A DNA stretch of 64,000 nucleotides from Proluteimonas luteida (GCF_021191695.1 NZ_JAIWPT010000017.1:1-64000), one strand, 5' to 3'; positions 20,278-29,914 are shown, numbered from the stretch's first letter. The notes: generated by a model not told the origin, from the letters alone. A program made the numbers and translations.

Positions 20278-21351
20278 ATGTCGCCACGTTCGATCACGCG
20301 CGGTCTGATGGCCCTGGGGCTGTGCCTCGCCTGGCTGTCCGCCTTCCCGCAGGCGCCTGTCGAGCCCGGTTCCGGCCCCGGTGGCGATTCGGGTGTCGAT
20401 GACGGCATCGTCGCGACCCTTGTCGCGGAAGACGACGACATCGTCGACATGGGCGTGGTAGTGGTATCCGGCGTACAGCCCGGCCCGGGCCTGTGGCGCG
20501 TGTCCCGCGACGGGCACACGCTGTACGTGCTCGGCGAAGTCTCGCCATTGCCGCGCCGCATGGACTGGATGTGGAACGAGGTGGAGACGGTGGCCGCGCA
20601 GTCGACGGTCATCCTGGCCTCGCCCGCGGTCTCGATGGGCAGCGACATCGGTGCCTTCCGCGGACTGATGCTGGTGCCGTCGCTGCTGCGCGCGCGCCGC
20701 AATCCCGGCGGCAAGCGTCTGGCGGACGTGGTGCCGGCGGAATCCTATGCGCGCTGGCAGTCGTTGAAGGCGCGCTACATGGGCGCCAGCAACCGGGTCG
20801 AGCGCTGGCGGCCGATCTTCGCCTCGCAGGAGCTCTACAACGATGCGATCAAGCAGGTCGGCCTGCGCCAGGACAGCGTGGTCCAGCCGCTGGTCGCCCG
20901 GGTCGCCAAGGCGCATGCCATTCCGGTGGTGTCGACGACGGTCGAGATCAAGGTCGAGGACCCGAAGGCACTGATCCGGGAGTTCGGCAGCGGCCCGCTC
21001 GACGACGTGGCCTGTTTCGACCGCACGCTGGCCCGGATCGAACACGACCTGCAGCGCATGGGCGAGCGCGCCAATGCGTGGGCGACCGGCGACATCGAGG
21101 CGCTGCGCGCACTGCCGACGCAGAGCCAGTTCGCGGCCTGCATGCGGGTGCTGACCGAAAGCGGCATCGCGCAACGCCTGGGCATCACCGACATCGACCA
21201 GCAACTGGAAACGCGCTGGCTGGCGGCCGCCGAGCAGGCGCTGGCCGACAACGCCACCAGTTTCGCGACCCTGCCGATGTCGCTGGTGCTCTCGCCGGAC
21301 GGCTATCTGGCGAAGCTGGCGGAGAAGGGCTACGCGGTCGAGGCGCCGTAA
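20278..21351 (+). CDS. TraB/GumN-family protein
   Basis: A 357-residue exported protein with a signal peptide (residues about 1-28, ending near SAFPQAPVEP). The TraB/GumN core begins at GLWRVSRDGHTLYVLGEVSPLP, near residue 74, where the usual motif is WKV-hTLYLLGTIH. Here GEVSP replaces the GT-x-H, so the conserved His is missing. The family contains Tiki-like metalloprotease relatives and the xanthan-cluster GumN of unknown function. The altered motif suggests it may not be a peptidase. It converges on dxs. Confidence 0.78.
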   Translation: MSPRSITRGLMALGLCLAWLSAFPQAPVEPGSGPGGDSGVDDGIVATLVAEDDDIVDMGVVVVSGVQPGPGLWRVSRDGHTLYVLGEVSPLPRRMDWMWNEVETVAAQSTVILASPAVSMGSDIGAFRGLMLVPSLLRARRNPGGKRLADVVPAESYARWQSLKARYMGASNRVERWRPIFASQELYNDAIKQVGLRQDSVVQPLVARVAKAHAIPVVSTTVEIKVEDPKALIREFGSGPLDDVACFDRTLARIEHDLQRMGERANAWATGDIEALRALPTQSQFAACMRVLTESGIAQRLGITDIDQQLETRWLAAAEQALADNATSFATLPMSLVLSPDGYLAKLAEKGYAVEAP

Positions 21352-21369
21352 CGTTCGGCGGCGGGGCAT

Positions 21370-21390
21370 GGGGCGGTCGAGACCCCGCCC
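21370..21390. terminator. Bidirectional hairpin between convergent genes
   Basis: GGGGCGGTC-GA-GACCCCGCCC is a near-perfect palindrome in the short gap between the convergent TraB/GumN gene and dxs. It resembles a diverged REP palindrome (GGCGGGTC-nn-GACCCGCC) and could serve as a terminator for both genes; no T-run follows. Confidence 0.45.
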
Positions 21391-21439
21391 GATGTATGGA
21401 CTCGCGCCATCCCGTAGAGCCGAGCCCATCGCATTACCA

Positions 21440-23350
21440 TCATCCCGCGACGCTGCGCACGGCCTGTGGCGCTGCCGCGAGATCCGGCCAGCGCGCCAGC
21501 AGTGCGGCGCGGATGCCGGCGGGGTCGAGGCCGGCCTCGGCCAGCAGTTCCTCGCGGCTGGCGTGGTGCTGGAACGCATCCGGCAGGCCCAGATGCAGCA
21601 TCGGCATCGTGATGGCTTCCGCGCTCAGCAGCTCGGCGACACCGGAGCCGGCGCCGCCGGCGACGACATTGTCCTCGAGGGTGACGAAGCCGTCGTGGGT
21701 CGTCGCCAGTTCCAGCAGCAGGTCGCGGTCGAGCGGCTTGACGAAGCGCATGTTGACGAGCGTCAGCCCGAGTTCCGTGGCGACCTGTTCGGCCGCCGGC
21801 ACCAGTGCGCCGAAGGCCAGCAGCGCGATGCGCTGGCCACGCCGGCGCAGTTCGGCCTTGCCGATCGGCAGCGGTTCGAGGCCGGCCTGCAGCGGGACGC
21901 CGGGACCGGTGCCGCGCGGGTAGCGCACCGCGGCCGGGCCCTGATGCAGGAAACCGGTGCTGAGCAGCTGCCGGCATTCGTTCTCGTCGGCCGGCGCCAT
22001 GACCACCATGTTCGGTACGCAGCGCAGGAAGCTGAGGTCGAGGTTGCCGGCATGGGTCGCGCCATCGGGGCCGACCACGCCGCCGCGGTCGATCGCGAAC
22101 AGCACGTCGAGGTCCTGCAGGGCCACGTCGTGCACCAGCTGGTCGTAGCCGCGCTGCAGGAACGTCGAATAGATCGCCACGACCGGCTTGGCGCCCTCGC
22201 AGGCCATGCCCGCGGCCAGCGTCACCGCGTGCTGCTCGGCGATCGCGGTGTCGAAATAGCGGTCCGGGTATTCCCGGCTGAAGCGCACCAGGCCCGAGCC
22301 TTCGCGCATCGCCGGGGTGATGCCGAGCAGGCGGTCGTCGGCGGCGGCCATGTCGCACAGCCAGTCGCTGAAGACGTCGGTGTAGGTCGGCTTTTTCGCG
22401 CCGCCCTTCGCCACCACCCCCTTGGTCGGGTCGAACGGCGAGACCGCGTGGTAGCCGATCTGGTCGCCCTCGGCCAGTTCGTAGCCCTTGCCCTTGGTGG
22501 TGATGACGTGCAGCAGCTGCGGCCCCTTGAGGCCCTTGAGCGTCTTCATCGCGCCCAGCAGCGCCGGCAGGTCGTGGCCGTCGATCGGACCGGTGTAGTG
22601 GAAGCCCATTTCCTCGAACAGCGTGGACGGCACGAACATGCCCTTCCAGTGTTCCTCCCAGCGCTTGACGAAGCGCGCCGGCGGCTTGTTCTTGTCGCCG
22701 AGCAGTTTCTTGCCGCCCTCGCGCAGCGCGTTGAGGGTCTGGCTGCCGGTCATGCGCCCCAGCATCCGGGTCAGGCCGCCGACGGCCTCGCTGATCGACA
22801 TGCGGTTGTCGTTGAGGATCACCAGCAGGTCGGGGTCGGTGTCCATGCCGCCGGCGTGGTTCAGGGCTTCGAAGGCCATGCCCGCGGTCATCGCGCCGTC
22901 GCCGATCACCGCGACCACGCGGCGGTCGTTGCCGGCGCGCGCGTTGGCGACCGCCATGCCCAGCGCGGCCGAGATCGACGTGCTGGAATGGCCGACGCCG
23001 AAGGTGTCGTACCCGGACTCCTCGCGCTTGGGGAACGGCGCCACGCCGCCCGACTGCTTGACCGTGTGGATGCGATCGCGGCGTCCGGTCAGGATCTTGT
23101 GCGGATAGGTCTGGTGGCCGACGTCCCAGACGATGCGGTCGTCGGGGGTGTCGTAGAGGTAGTGCAGGGCGGTGGTCAGTTCGATGACGCCCAGCCCGGC
23201 GCCGAAATGGCCACCGCTCCTGCCGACGGATTCGATGAGGTAGGCGCGCAGTTCGTCGGCGATCGCGGGCAGTTCGGACTCCTCGAACTGGCGCAGGTCG
23301 GACGGCGCGTCGATGCGCGCGAGGCGCGGATAGCGCGAGGAATCGATCAT
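21440..23350 (-). CDS. dxs: 1-deoxy-D-xylulose-5-phosphate synthase
   Basis: A 636-residue thiamine-diphosphate enzyme joining pyruvate and glyceraldehyde-3-phosphate in the first step of the MEP isoprenoid pathway. The ThDP/Mg motif is [18 protein letters not shown] (about residues 151-168). A transketolase-like pyrimidine-binding domain with [15 protein letters not shown] follows, and the C-terminal domain carries DENECRQLL and RYPRGTGPG. The length is typical. Confidence 0.98.
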   Translation of the reverse strand: MIDSSRYPRLARIDAPSDLRQFEESELPAIADELRAYLIESVGRSGGHFGAGLGVIELTTALHYLYDTPDDRIVWDVGHQTYPHKILTGRRDRIHTVKQSGGVAPFPKREESGYDTFGVGHSSTSISAALGMAVANARAGNDRRVVAVIGDGAMTAGMAFEALNHAGGMDTDPDLLVILNDNRMSISEAVGGLTRMLGRMTGSQTLNALREGGKKLLGDKNKPPARFVKRWEEHWKGMFVPSTLFEEMGFHYTGPIDGHDLPALLGAMKTLKGLKGPQLLHVITTKGKGYELAEGDQIGYHAVSPFDPTKGVVAKGGAKKPTYTDVFSDWLCDMAAADDRLLGITPAMREGSGLVRFSREYPDRYFDTAIAEQHAVTLAAGMACEGAKPVVAIYSTFLQRGYDQLVHDVALQDLDVLFAIDRGGVVGPDGATHAGNLDLSFLRCVPNMVVMAPADENECRQLLSTGFLHQGPAAVRYPRGTGPGVPLQAGLEPLPIGKAELRRRGQRIALLAFGALVPAAEQVATELGLTLVNMRFVKPLDRDLLLELATTHDGFVTLEDNVVAGGAGSGVAELLSAEAITMPMLHLGLPDAFQHHASREELLAEAGLDPAGIRAALLARWPDLAAAPQAVRSVAG

Positions 23351-23413
23351 CCGCCAATTGTAAGGCTTGGCGCCCGGGCTGGCGTCATCGCAGTGTCATC
23401 AAGCGGTGGCGGC

Positions 23414-24664
23414 TCAGCGACGGCGCAGGCGCGAGAAGAAACCCGTGGCTTTCTGCGGTTCCTCGGGTTCCGCGGGCGTGTCCGCGACCTGCTGGGCATA
23501 GCCGGTGGCCAGGTTGGCGTTCACGAACCTGACTACTTCCTCGGCCGGCAGGCCGCAGGCCGCGGCGATTTCCGCGAGCGTGGCCGGGCCCTTCATCATC
23601 GCGGTGGCGATACGGAAGTGGCGCGGATACTCGCGTTCGGTCTGCGGCCACTTGCCCAGCACGAAGCGGCCGTCCGGATCGAAACCTTCGGCCAGGCTGC
23701 CGTCGCCGGCCAGCAGGCCGCCGAGCCATTGCAGGCGGCTCAGCGGCTGGACACCCGCGTCCGCGGTTTCCTTGGCCCAGGTGGCGTCGTCGACGGGCTC
23801 GAAGGCTTCGTGCCCGACCACGCCGTCGAAGTAGCGGCCCACGGGCTTCAGCGTCGACGGGCCGACGTATTCGCGCGCATCGGCATCGATCCACAGCGTC
23901 GGGCCGGCATCATGGCGATAGCGCAGGCGACCGCGCAACGCGCCGGGTGCCAGCCAGTCGGCGAACCTGCGTTCGCTTGCCGGCGCCGGGCCGGTGTCGG
24001 CGGCGTCCTCGTTGGCGCTGGCGTCGGAGGCGGTGTGCACCGTCTTCAGCAGCGCGGCGGTATCGGTCAGGCTGGCGGTGGCGGCGGGTACGGGCGCCGG
24101 CGCGGGTGCCGGGGTGACGACAATCGTGCCCTCGGTTTTCGCCGCGTCGTCGGCTCCGGACAGGTCCTCGACGTCCGCCGGCGCAGGTGGCGCGGGGGGC
24201 GGCGCGGCGGCTTCGGCAATGTCCACCGCGCCGGTTGCATCGGCGGCCGGGCCCGGGATGGACGCGTCCACCGCGGGGAGATCCGGCTCGATCAATGGCA
24301 CCTCGGCTGGCGGTATCGCCGGCGCTGGTGCTGCGACTTCGGCATCGAGCGGAATGCCCTGGGCCTCGGCGATCTCGCGCAGCAGCGCCAGCATCGACTG
24401 CTCGTCGAACGGGCGGCCGAGGCGGTAATGGGTCTGCACCCGCGGCGCCGACGTCAGCCCGACGACGGACTTGCCCGCTGCATGCAGCCGCAGCCAGCTC
24501 ATCGGTCCGTACATGCTGTCCATGTCGACGATCACGTGCCCGGACTGCGTTTCCGGCGCCAGTTCATAGCGATCGCCGATGCGGGAATTGGCGGCGGCGA
24601 AGGCCGCGCGCAGCGCGGTTTCGGTCGCGGTATCCATTCCGCTCATGCTGATCGTCAGGGACAT
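23414..24664 (-). CDS. Conserved hypothetical protein with possible pseudo-receiver domain
   Basis: A 416-residue protein in three parts. Residues about 1-105 have a receiver-like pattern (HVIVDMDSMYG, then VVGLTSAPR, then RLGRPFDEQSMLALLREI) in which the usual final Lys is Arg. Residues about 106-240 are a Pro/Ala/Asp-rich linker. Residues about 245-400 form a compact domain ending in a helix-turn-helix-like stretch (TLAEIAAACGLPAEEVVRFV), followed by a basic RLRRR tail. The start at 24664 is chosen because the sequence upstream is Arg-rich shadow; nearby in-frame ATGs at 24646 and 24637 are alternatives. The family is not firmly recognised; the receiver resemblance is inference. Confidence 0.7.
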   Translation of the reverse strand: MSLTISMSGMDTATETALRAAFAAANSRIGDRYELAPETQSGHVIVDMDSMYGPMSWLRLHAAGKSVVGLTSAPRVQTHYRLGRPFDEQSMLALLREIAEAQGIPLDAEVAAPAPAIPPAEVPLIEPDLPAVDASIPGPAADATGAVDIAEAAAPPPAPPAPADVEDLSGADDAAKTEGTIVVTPAPAPAPVPAATASLTDTAALLKTVHTASDASANEDAADTGPAPASERRFADWLAPGALRGRLRYRHDAGPTLWIDADAREYVGPSTLKPVGRYFDGVVGHEAFEPVDDATWAKETADAGVQPLSRLQWLGGLLAGDGSLAEGFDPDGRFVLGKWPQTEREYPRHFRIATAMMKGPATLAEIAAACGLPAEEVVRFVNANLATGYAQQVADTPAEPEEPQKATGFFSRLRRR

Positions 24665-24808
24665 GCGGGCGTACCGGCAGACACAATTTCCGAAGTGTAG
24701 CGAGCCCCGGCCGGAATGTGCATGACGCGGGACACGTACGCGCCTGCCGCGGTGCCCGGAGCGTGCGGGCACGCCGTCCCGGTCCGGCACCGGCGTCTCC
24801 GTGTGGGG

Positions 24809-25486
24809 TCAGGCGAGGGTGCGCGGGTTGCGCTTGGGCAGGTGGTTGCTGAGGAATGCCATCTGGTCGGCGAGAATGTTGCGGTTGCTCAGGATCAGGT
24901 GCTCGACCCAACTGGGCCGGAACGGCACCGCCAGCAATGGCATCGACGCCTGCTGCGGCGTGCGTCCGCCCTTGCGTGAATTGCACTGGAAACAGGCCGC
25001 AACCACGTTCTCCCAGATGTCCAGGCCGCCCTTCGACAAGGGCTCGACATGGTCGCGCGTCAGCAGCTGGCGGCTGAAGCCGCGTCCGCAATACAGGCAC
25101 AGATGGCGGTCGCGGGCGAACAGCGCGGCATTGGTCAGCGCCGGCGTCGGGTCGCAGGCACTGGGCCGCACGTGGCTGCGGCCGGCGATGATCGGGTGCA
25201 GGTGCATGCGGCTGCGGGCGCCGCTCTCGCGGCAGGTGCCGCCGCGCAGTTCGATGCAGGGCTCGCCGAGCGTCCACGCCACCGCGCCGCGCGCGTACAG
25301 GCAGGCGGCGTCCTGCCAGCTGATCCAGTTCAACGCGCGGCCGTGCGCATCCAGTGCGAGCAGACGCACGCCGTCGCGGCGCAGGTCGCGCGCGCTGGAC
25401 GGGAAAACATCGGGGGAGACTTCGGATGCCGGCGCGTTTGCGGCGCCGGTGGGGATCAGGCGTGTGATCGCGCTGTCTGCCTCCAT
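24809..25486 (-). CDS. HNH endonuclease
   Basis: A 225-residue protein with a C-terminal HNH domain: CLYCGRGF (zinc knuckle), TRDHVEPLSKGG, ENVVAACFQCNSRKGGRTP (second CxxC and the Asn). The N-terminal about 110 residues include LALDAHGRALNWISWQDAACL, typical of the stand-alone HNH proteins widespread in proteobacterial chromosomes. All cysteines and the DH/N residues are intact. The start MEADSAITRL at 25486 is preferred over an upstream in-frame ATG. A housekeeping repair role is possible; it does not sit in a mobile element. Confidence 0.9.
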   Translation of the reverse strand: MEADSAITRLIPTGAANAPASEVSPDVFPSSARDLRRDGVRLLALDAHGRALNWISWQDAACLYARGAVAWTLGEPCIELRGGTCRESGARSRMHLHPIIAGRSHVRPSACDPTPALTNAALFARDRHLCLYCGRGFSRQLLTRDHVEPLSKGGLDIWENVVAACFQCNSRKGGRTPQQASMPLLAVPFRPSWVEHLILSNRNILADQMAFLSNHLPKRNPRTLA

Positions 25487-25673
25487 TGCGACCGAGCATA
25501 TACCCAATCGATGACAGTTTGGATGGGTCGCCGGCAATCGCGCAGCCGCGCAGGCGCGGTCCCCGGTCGCGATATGCCGCGCCGGGGCGGTTGAGGTGGA
25601 ACGGTATCGCGCCCGGTTCTGCGGCCCGGCCGGAACCCCGCGGCCTGCCGCGGGGTGGTGCGGCCGCGGCGCC

Positions 25674-27464
25674 TCAGCTGTCCAGCGCCTCGTCGGCGAT
25701 CGACAGCAGCGGTGCCGGACCGCTCTCGATGGCCGCGGCGTGGGTCAGCGTGCGTGGCAGGATGCGGGTGAAGTAGAAGCGCGCGGTCTCGCGCTTGCCG
25801 GCCTTGAACAGCTCCGGCCGCTCCGACGCGTCGGCGACCGCGACGCTGCGCGCCCACCAGTAGGCCAGCGCCACGTAGCCGGAGTAGAACAGGTAGTCGT
25901 ATGCCGCCGCGCCGATTTCCTCCGGGTCGACCGCGGCGCGCCCGGCGATGGTGCGGGTCAATTGCTGCCACTGGTCGGCCTTCTCGCGCAGCGGGCCGAT
26001 GAACTCGGCCAGGTCGGCATTGTCCGCATGTTGCGCGCAGAACTGCTCGATCATGCCCAGGAACACGCGCAGGCCCGCGCCCTGCAGTTGCAGGGTCTTG
26101 CGCCCCATCAGGTCCAGCGCCTGGATGCCGGTGGTGCCTTCGTACAGCGTGGTGATGCGCGCATCGCGCGCCAGCTGCTCCATGCCGTGTTCGGCGATGT
26201 AGCCGTGGCCGCCGAAGCACTGCAGCGCGTGATAGGTGCACTCGTTGCCCCATTCGGTCAGGCAGCCCTTGACGATCGGGGTCAGAAAACCCAGCAGATC
26301 GTCGGCCTGCTTGCGCGCGGCCGCGTCGCCGGCCAGTTCCGCGCTGTCGACCAGCGAGCCGGCGTGGTAGGCCAGCAGGCGGCCGCCCTCGGTCAGCGCC
26401 TTGCAGGTCAGCAGCATGCGGCGCACGTCGGGCTGCACGATGATCGGGTCGGCCGGCTTGCCCGGATACTTCGGTCCGGACAGCGCGCGCGACTGCAGGC
26501 GCTCGCGGGCATAGCGCAGCGCGTTCTCGTAGGCACGCGTGGCGAGGCCCAGGCCCTGCACGCCGACGCCGAGGCGTGCGGTGTTCATCATGGTGAACAT
26601 CGCCATCAGGCCCTTGTGCGGCTGGCCGATCAGGTAGCCCTGCGCACCGTCGAAGTTCATCACGCAGGTGGCCGAGCCGTGGATGCCCATCTTGTGCTCG
26701 ACCGCGCCGCAGCGCAGCGCGTTGCGCGCGCCGACGTTGCCGTCGCGGTCGACCTTGACCTTGGGCACGATGAACAGCGAGATGCCCTTGCTGCCGGCCG
26801 GTGCATCCGGCAGCCGCGCCAGCACCAGGTGGATGATGTTGTCGGTCAGGTCGTGCTCGCCGGCGGTGATGAAGATCTTGGTGCCGGTGATCGCGTAGGT
26901 GCCGTCCTCCGCCGGTTCGGCGCGGGTCTTGAGCAGGCCCAGGTCGGTACCGCAGTGCGGTTCGGTCAGGCACATCGTGCCGGTCCAGCGGCCGGCGATC
27001 AGCGGCTTGAGGAACACTTCCTTCTGCCAGTCCTCGCCGTGGTGGCGTAGCGCGTTGACCGCGCCGTGCGACAGCAGCGGGAAGTTGCTCCAGGCCAGGT
27101 TGGCGGCGTCGATCATCTCCTCCAGGCAGATGCCGATCGCGTGCGGCATGTTCATGCCGCCGAACTCGGCCGGCGCGCTCATGCCGCTCCAGCCGCCCTC
27201 GGCGAACTGGCGGTAGGCGGACTTGAAGCCGTCGGGCGTGGTGACGTCGCCGGTGGCCTTGTCGAAATGCACGCCTTCCTCGTCGCCGACGCGGTTCAGC
27301 GGCGCGAGCACCGTCTCGCACAGGCGCGCGCATTCGTCGAGCACGGCATCGACGGTCTCGCGGTTGGCGTCCTCGAAGCCGAGGTCGGCGAACAGGCGGT
27401 CGAACTGCAGCACGTCGTGCAGGGCGAAGCGGATGTCGGTCAGCGGGGCGTGATAGGTGCTCAT
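25674..27464 (-). CDS. Acyl-CoA dehydrogenase (long FadE/DmdC-like form)
   Basis: A 596-residue FAD-dependent dehydrogenase that makes the alpha-beta double bond in acyl-CoA thioesters. The N-terminal helical domain, the FAD-binding beta domain (GTMCLTEPHCGTDLGLLKT, about residues 161-179; GTKIFITAGEHD) and the C-terminal domain with TLYEGTTGIQALDLMGRK (about 443-460), which carries the catalytic Glu, are all present. A further about 120-residue C-terminal extension is typical of the 590-600 residue class that includes DmdC. The start MSTYHAPLTDIRF at 27464 matches that class. The substrate cannot be told from sequence; no beta-oxidation partner is adjacent. Confidence 0.94.
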   Translation of the reverse strand: MSTYHAPLTDIRFALHDVLQFDRLFADLGFEDANRETVDAVLDECARLCETVLAPLNRVGDEEGVHFDKATGDVTTPDGFKSAYRQFAEGGWSGMSAPAEFGGMNMPHAIGICLEEMIDAANLAWSNFPLLSHGAVNALRHHGEDWQKEVFLKPLIAGRWTGTMCLTEPHCGTDLGLLKTRAEPAEDGTYAITGTKIFITAGEHDLTDNIIHLVLARLPDAPAGSKGISLFIVPKVKVDRDGNVGARNALRCGAVEHKMGIHGSATCVMNFDGAQGYLIGQPHKGLMAMFTMMNTARLGVGVQGLGLATRAYENALRYARERLQSRALSGPKYPGKPADPIIVQPDVRRMLLTCKALTEGGRLLAYHAGSLVDSAELAGDAAARKQADDLLGFLTPIVKGCLTEWGNECTYHALQCFGGHGYIAEHGMEQLARDARITTLYEGTTGIQALDLMGRKTLQLQGAGLRVFLGMIEQFCAQHADNADLAEFIGPLREKADQWQQLTRTIAGRAAVDPEEIGAAAYDYLFYSGYVALAYWWARSVAVADASERPELFKAGKRETARFYFTRILPRTLTHAAAIESGPAPLLSIADEALDS

Positions 27465-27564
27465 GGCGTTGGCTGGGATCTCGGGGTTGGGCCGCGCGTG
27501 GCGGTGGATCGGCGCGCCAGTGCCGGCATGTCGCCGTGGCGCGGCCGGTGAGCGGGGACGGCGT

Positions 27565-28038
27565 TCAGCGCATGACGCCGGGCAGGCCGGGGACGGGGTT
27601 GAGGGAGCTTTCGCGGCGGACGGTGTAGTCGCGCGCATTGCCGCGGTCGCTGGGCGCCGCGCGGATCGTGCCGTCGATGCGGTAGCCGATCGCGCGGTTG
27701 CCGGCCAGGGTGTCGGCGATGCGCAGGCGCGCCTGGGCCTCGGGCGCCAGCGCGATGCTGACGATGTCGGCCGATTCCGGACCGATCGTCAGGTCGACGG
27801 CCTGCGACAGCGTGCCGGCGGCATCGCCGCCGACCGCGAAGTTCAGTTGTACGGATTCGAAGCGCATCGGGATGCTGCTGTAGTTCTGCAGCCGCAGGTC
27901 GACCGACCAGCTGCCGTCCGCGCCGACGGTCAGCTGCTGGACACTGGCGGCCGGCTCCGAAACGCGCCGCGGCGTGGTCGCGCATGCCGCGAGCAGGAAG
28001 GCCAGACCCAGGGTCGTCAACAGCTTCCAGGATTTCAT
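27565..28038 (-). CDS. LEA14-like small lipoprotein
   Basis: A 157-residue predicted lipoprotein: the signal MKSWKLLTTLGLAFLLAACA has a clear lipobox (LLAAC, Cys at residue 19). The mature part is one beta-rich domain with LRLQNYSSIPMRFESVQLNFAV, characteristic of LEA14/WHy-like domains. Its function is unknown in bacteria. It runs toward the acyl-CoA dehydrogenase gene but with a 100-base gap. Confidence 0.82.
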   Translation of the reverse strand: MKSWKLLTTLGLAFLLAACATTPRRVSEPAASVQQLTVGADGSWSVDLRLQNYSSIPMRFESVQLNFAVGGDAAGTLSQAVDLTIGPESADIVSIALAPEAQARLRIADTLAGNRAIGYRIDGTIRAAPSDRGNARDYTVRRESSLNPVPGLPGVMR

Positions 28039-28138
28039 CGCGCACCTCTGTCGGACAGGGAATGCGGATGTTACCGCGAGCGCCGGGCCTTCGGCCCCGT
28101 CCCGGCGGCGGCACGCCGCCGCCCGGGGCGCTAAGGTG

Positions 28139-28167
28139 TTGCCGTCGTCCCTGCCGCCCCGTATCAT
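28139..28167 (+). promoter_or_regulatory. Promoter of tRNA-Phe
   Basis: TTGCCG (28139-28144), a 17-base spacer and TATCAT (28162-28167) lie 14 bases before the mature tRNA, a good sigma-70 arrangement. Confidence 0.65.
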
Positions 28168-28181
28168 GCGCGTCCCGCAGT

Positions 28182-28257
28182 GGCCGGGTAGCTCAGTTGG
28201 TAGAGCAGGGGATTGAAAATCCCCGTGTCGGGGGTTCGATTCCCTCCCCGGCCACCA
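28182..28257 (+). tRNA. tRNA-Phe (anticodon GAA)
   Basis: A 76-base cloverleaf: acceptor GGCCGGG/CCCGGCC, anticodon stem GGGGA/TCCCC around TTGAAAA (anticodon GAA), T-loop GGTTCGATTCC and encoded CCA (28255-28257). It is the apparent integration site of the adjacent mobile element, whose integrase gene starts 166 bases downstream. Confidence 0.97.
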
Positions 28258-28302
28258 TGACGGGATTTCAGGTGGTTTCACAAAGCATCACCAGAACGGC
28301 AG

Positions 28303-28327
28303 AACCCGCGGAATCCCGCGGGTTTTT
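28303..28327 (+). terminator. Terminator after tRNA-Phe
   Basis: AACCCGCG and CGCGGGTT (stem) enclose GAATCC and are followed by TTT, ending transcription from the tRNA promoter before the integrase. It lies inside the element boundary, so it was probably brought in by the element. Confidence 0.8.
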
Positions 28328-28371
28328 CGTTTCTGGAGCTTTCACGAGGCATCCTTGAGTTTCGGCGGTCG

Positions 28372-28393
28372 TGGGGGCAGGATAGGGGGCAAC
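28372..28393 (+). promoter_or_regulatory. Left arm-type repeat (candidate integrase binding site)
   Basis: TGGGGGCA, five bases, then GGGGGCAAC. An identical arrangement with the same spacing and orientation occurs at the other end of the element (41797-41818). A further inverted TGCCCCCA follows near 28413. Paired short direct repeats near the attachment core are the usual arm-type sites of tyrosine integrases. Confidence 0.6.
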
Positions 28394-28422
28394 ACCCGGT
28401 TCCGCCCGGCAGGTGCCCCCAG

Positions 28423-29652
28423 ATGCCCCTGAGCGATATCGCGATTCGCAAGGCCAAGCCGACCGGCAAAGTCCAGCGCATGTTCGACGGCGGCGGCCTG
28501 TACCTCGAGGTCTCCCCGGCAGGGGGCAAGTGGTGGCGGTACAAGTACCGCATCCTCGGCAAGGAGAAGCGGCTTTCGTTCGGCACGTATCCGGATGTGA
28601 GCCTCGCGTCCGCGCGCGACCAGCACGCCGACGCGAGGAAGCAGGTCGCCGCGGGCATCGATCCCAGCGCGCACAGGAAGGCGGTGAAGGCAGCTGGCAA
28701 GGAGCGCGCCGCCAACAGCTTCGAGACGATCGCCCGGGAGTGGTTCGCCAAGAAGTCCCCGAAGCTGGTCGAGGACTACAGTGCCAAGGTGCTGGCCCGG
28801 CTGGAGGGCGACGTGTTCCCGATGCTGGGCCGGCTGCCGATCGCGGGAATCACCTCGCCTGACGTGCTGAAGGCGATGCGGCGCATCGAGGACCGAGGCG
28901 CCTTCGAGACCGCGCACCGCACCCTGCAGACCTGCGGCCAGGTGTTCCGCTACGCCATCGCCTCGGGCCGCGCTGCTGCTGATCCGACGATCGCGCTGCG
29001 CGGCGCCCTGACGCCGGCGACCGGCACTCACCACGCGGCGATTACAGCCCCTGAACCGTTCGGGGGCTTGCTGCGCGCGCTGGATGGCTACGACGGCAGC
29101 GCGATCACCAAATACGCCCTCCAGCTTGCGCCGCTGGTGTTCGTGCGCCCGGGTGAACTGCGGCACGCCGAATGGTCAGAGTTCGACCTTGAGGCCCGTG
29201 TGTGGTGCATCCCCGCCGCCAAGATGAAGATGCGGGACGACCACATCGTGCCCCTGTCCCGTCAGGCGCTCGCGATCCTCGAGGAACTGCATGAGGTGAC
29301 AGGCGGCGGGCTCTACATCTTCCCATCCGCGCGCACCTCGCGCCGTCCTATGAGCAACAACACCCTGAACGCTGCCCTGCGCCGGTTGGGCTACGACAAG
29401 GAAGCACACACCGCTCACGGGTTCCGGGCATCGGCTCGGACCCTGCTCGACGAGGTGCTGCACTACCGGCCGGATTACATCGAGCATCAGCTTGCGCACA
29501 CCGTTCGGGATCCGAACGGGCGTGCCTACAATCGCACCGCGCACCTGCCAGAGCGGCACAAGATGATGCAGGCCTGGGCCGACTACCTCGATCTGTTGCG
29601 GCAGGGGCGCGATGGCGCCGTGGTGCCTATCAGGAAGCGCAAGGCAGGCTGA
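28423..29652 (+). CDS. int: P4-type tyrosine integrase
   Basis: A 409-residue site-specific recombinase. The N-terminal DUF4102 arm-binding domain (residues about 1-90, with GGGLYLEVSPAGGKWW and LSFGTYPDVSLASAR) is followed by the SAM-like core-binding domain and the catalytic domain. Catalytic residues are visible: Arg in PGELRHAEW, His-x-x-Arg in HGFRASARTLL, His in IEHQLAH, and the Tyr nucleophile in GRAYNRTAHLPER. Its location next to tRNA-Phe and its orientation away from it are typical of P4-like integrases. All catalytic residues are intact, so the element could still move. Confidence 0.96.
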   Translation: MPLSDIAIRKAKPTGKVQRMFDGGGLYLEVSPAGGKWWRYKYRILGKEKRLSFGTYPDVSLASARDQHADARKQVAAGIDPSAHRKAVKAAGKERAANSFETIAREWFAKKSPKLVEDYSAKVLARLEGDVFPMLGRLPIAGITSPDVLKAMRRIEDRGAFETAHRTLQTCGQVFRYAIASGRAAADPTIALRGALTPATGTHHAAITAPEPFGGLLRALDGYDGSAITKYALQLAPLVFVRPGELRHAEWSEFDLEARVWCIPAAKMKMRDDHIVPLSRQALAILEELHEVTGGGLYIFPSARTSRRPMSNNTLNAALRRLGYDKEAHTAHGFRASARTLLDEVLHYRPDYIEHQLAHTVRDPNGRAYNRTAHLPERHKMMQAWADYLDLLRQGRDGAVVPIRKRKAG

Positions 29653-29668
29653 AGCAGCAAGGGGCGGG

Positions 29669-29914
29669 ATGGTCCACCTGATGAGTGTCCGCTTCGTCAC
29701 GCTGAAGCGCTTCCACGAATTGACCGGATATTCGGAGGAGGCATCGCGCAGCAAGATCAAGCGCGGCGACTGGCTGCAGGACCGCGAGTTCGTGAAAGCG
29801 CCCGACGGACGAGTGCTGATGGATCTTGAGGCCTACGAGCAGTGGGTGCTGGGCGAGGCGGGAGAAGTCGTGTTGCACCCGTGTGCGCGCTCTCGCATTG
29901 GCCCGAGGCGCTGA
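29669..29914 (+). CDS. Excisionase-like DNA-binding protein
   Basis: An 81-residue protein resembling small phage excisionases: VRFVTLKRFHELTGYSEEA is a winged-helix recognition segment, followed by KIKRGDWLQDREFVKAPDGR and LMDLEAYEQWV, a pattern seen in Xis-like proteins next to P4-type integrases. The last about 15 residues are less conserved. The start at 29669 has AAGGGG upstream; MSVRF at 29681 is an alternative. It would direct the integrase toward excision. Confidence 0.78.
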   Translation: MVHLMSVRFVTLKRFHELTGYSEEASRSKIKRGDWLQDREFVKAPDGRVLMDLEAYEQWVLGEAGEVVLHPCARSRIGPRR

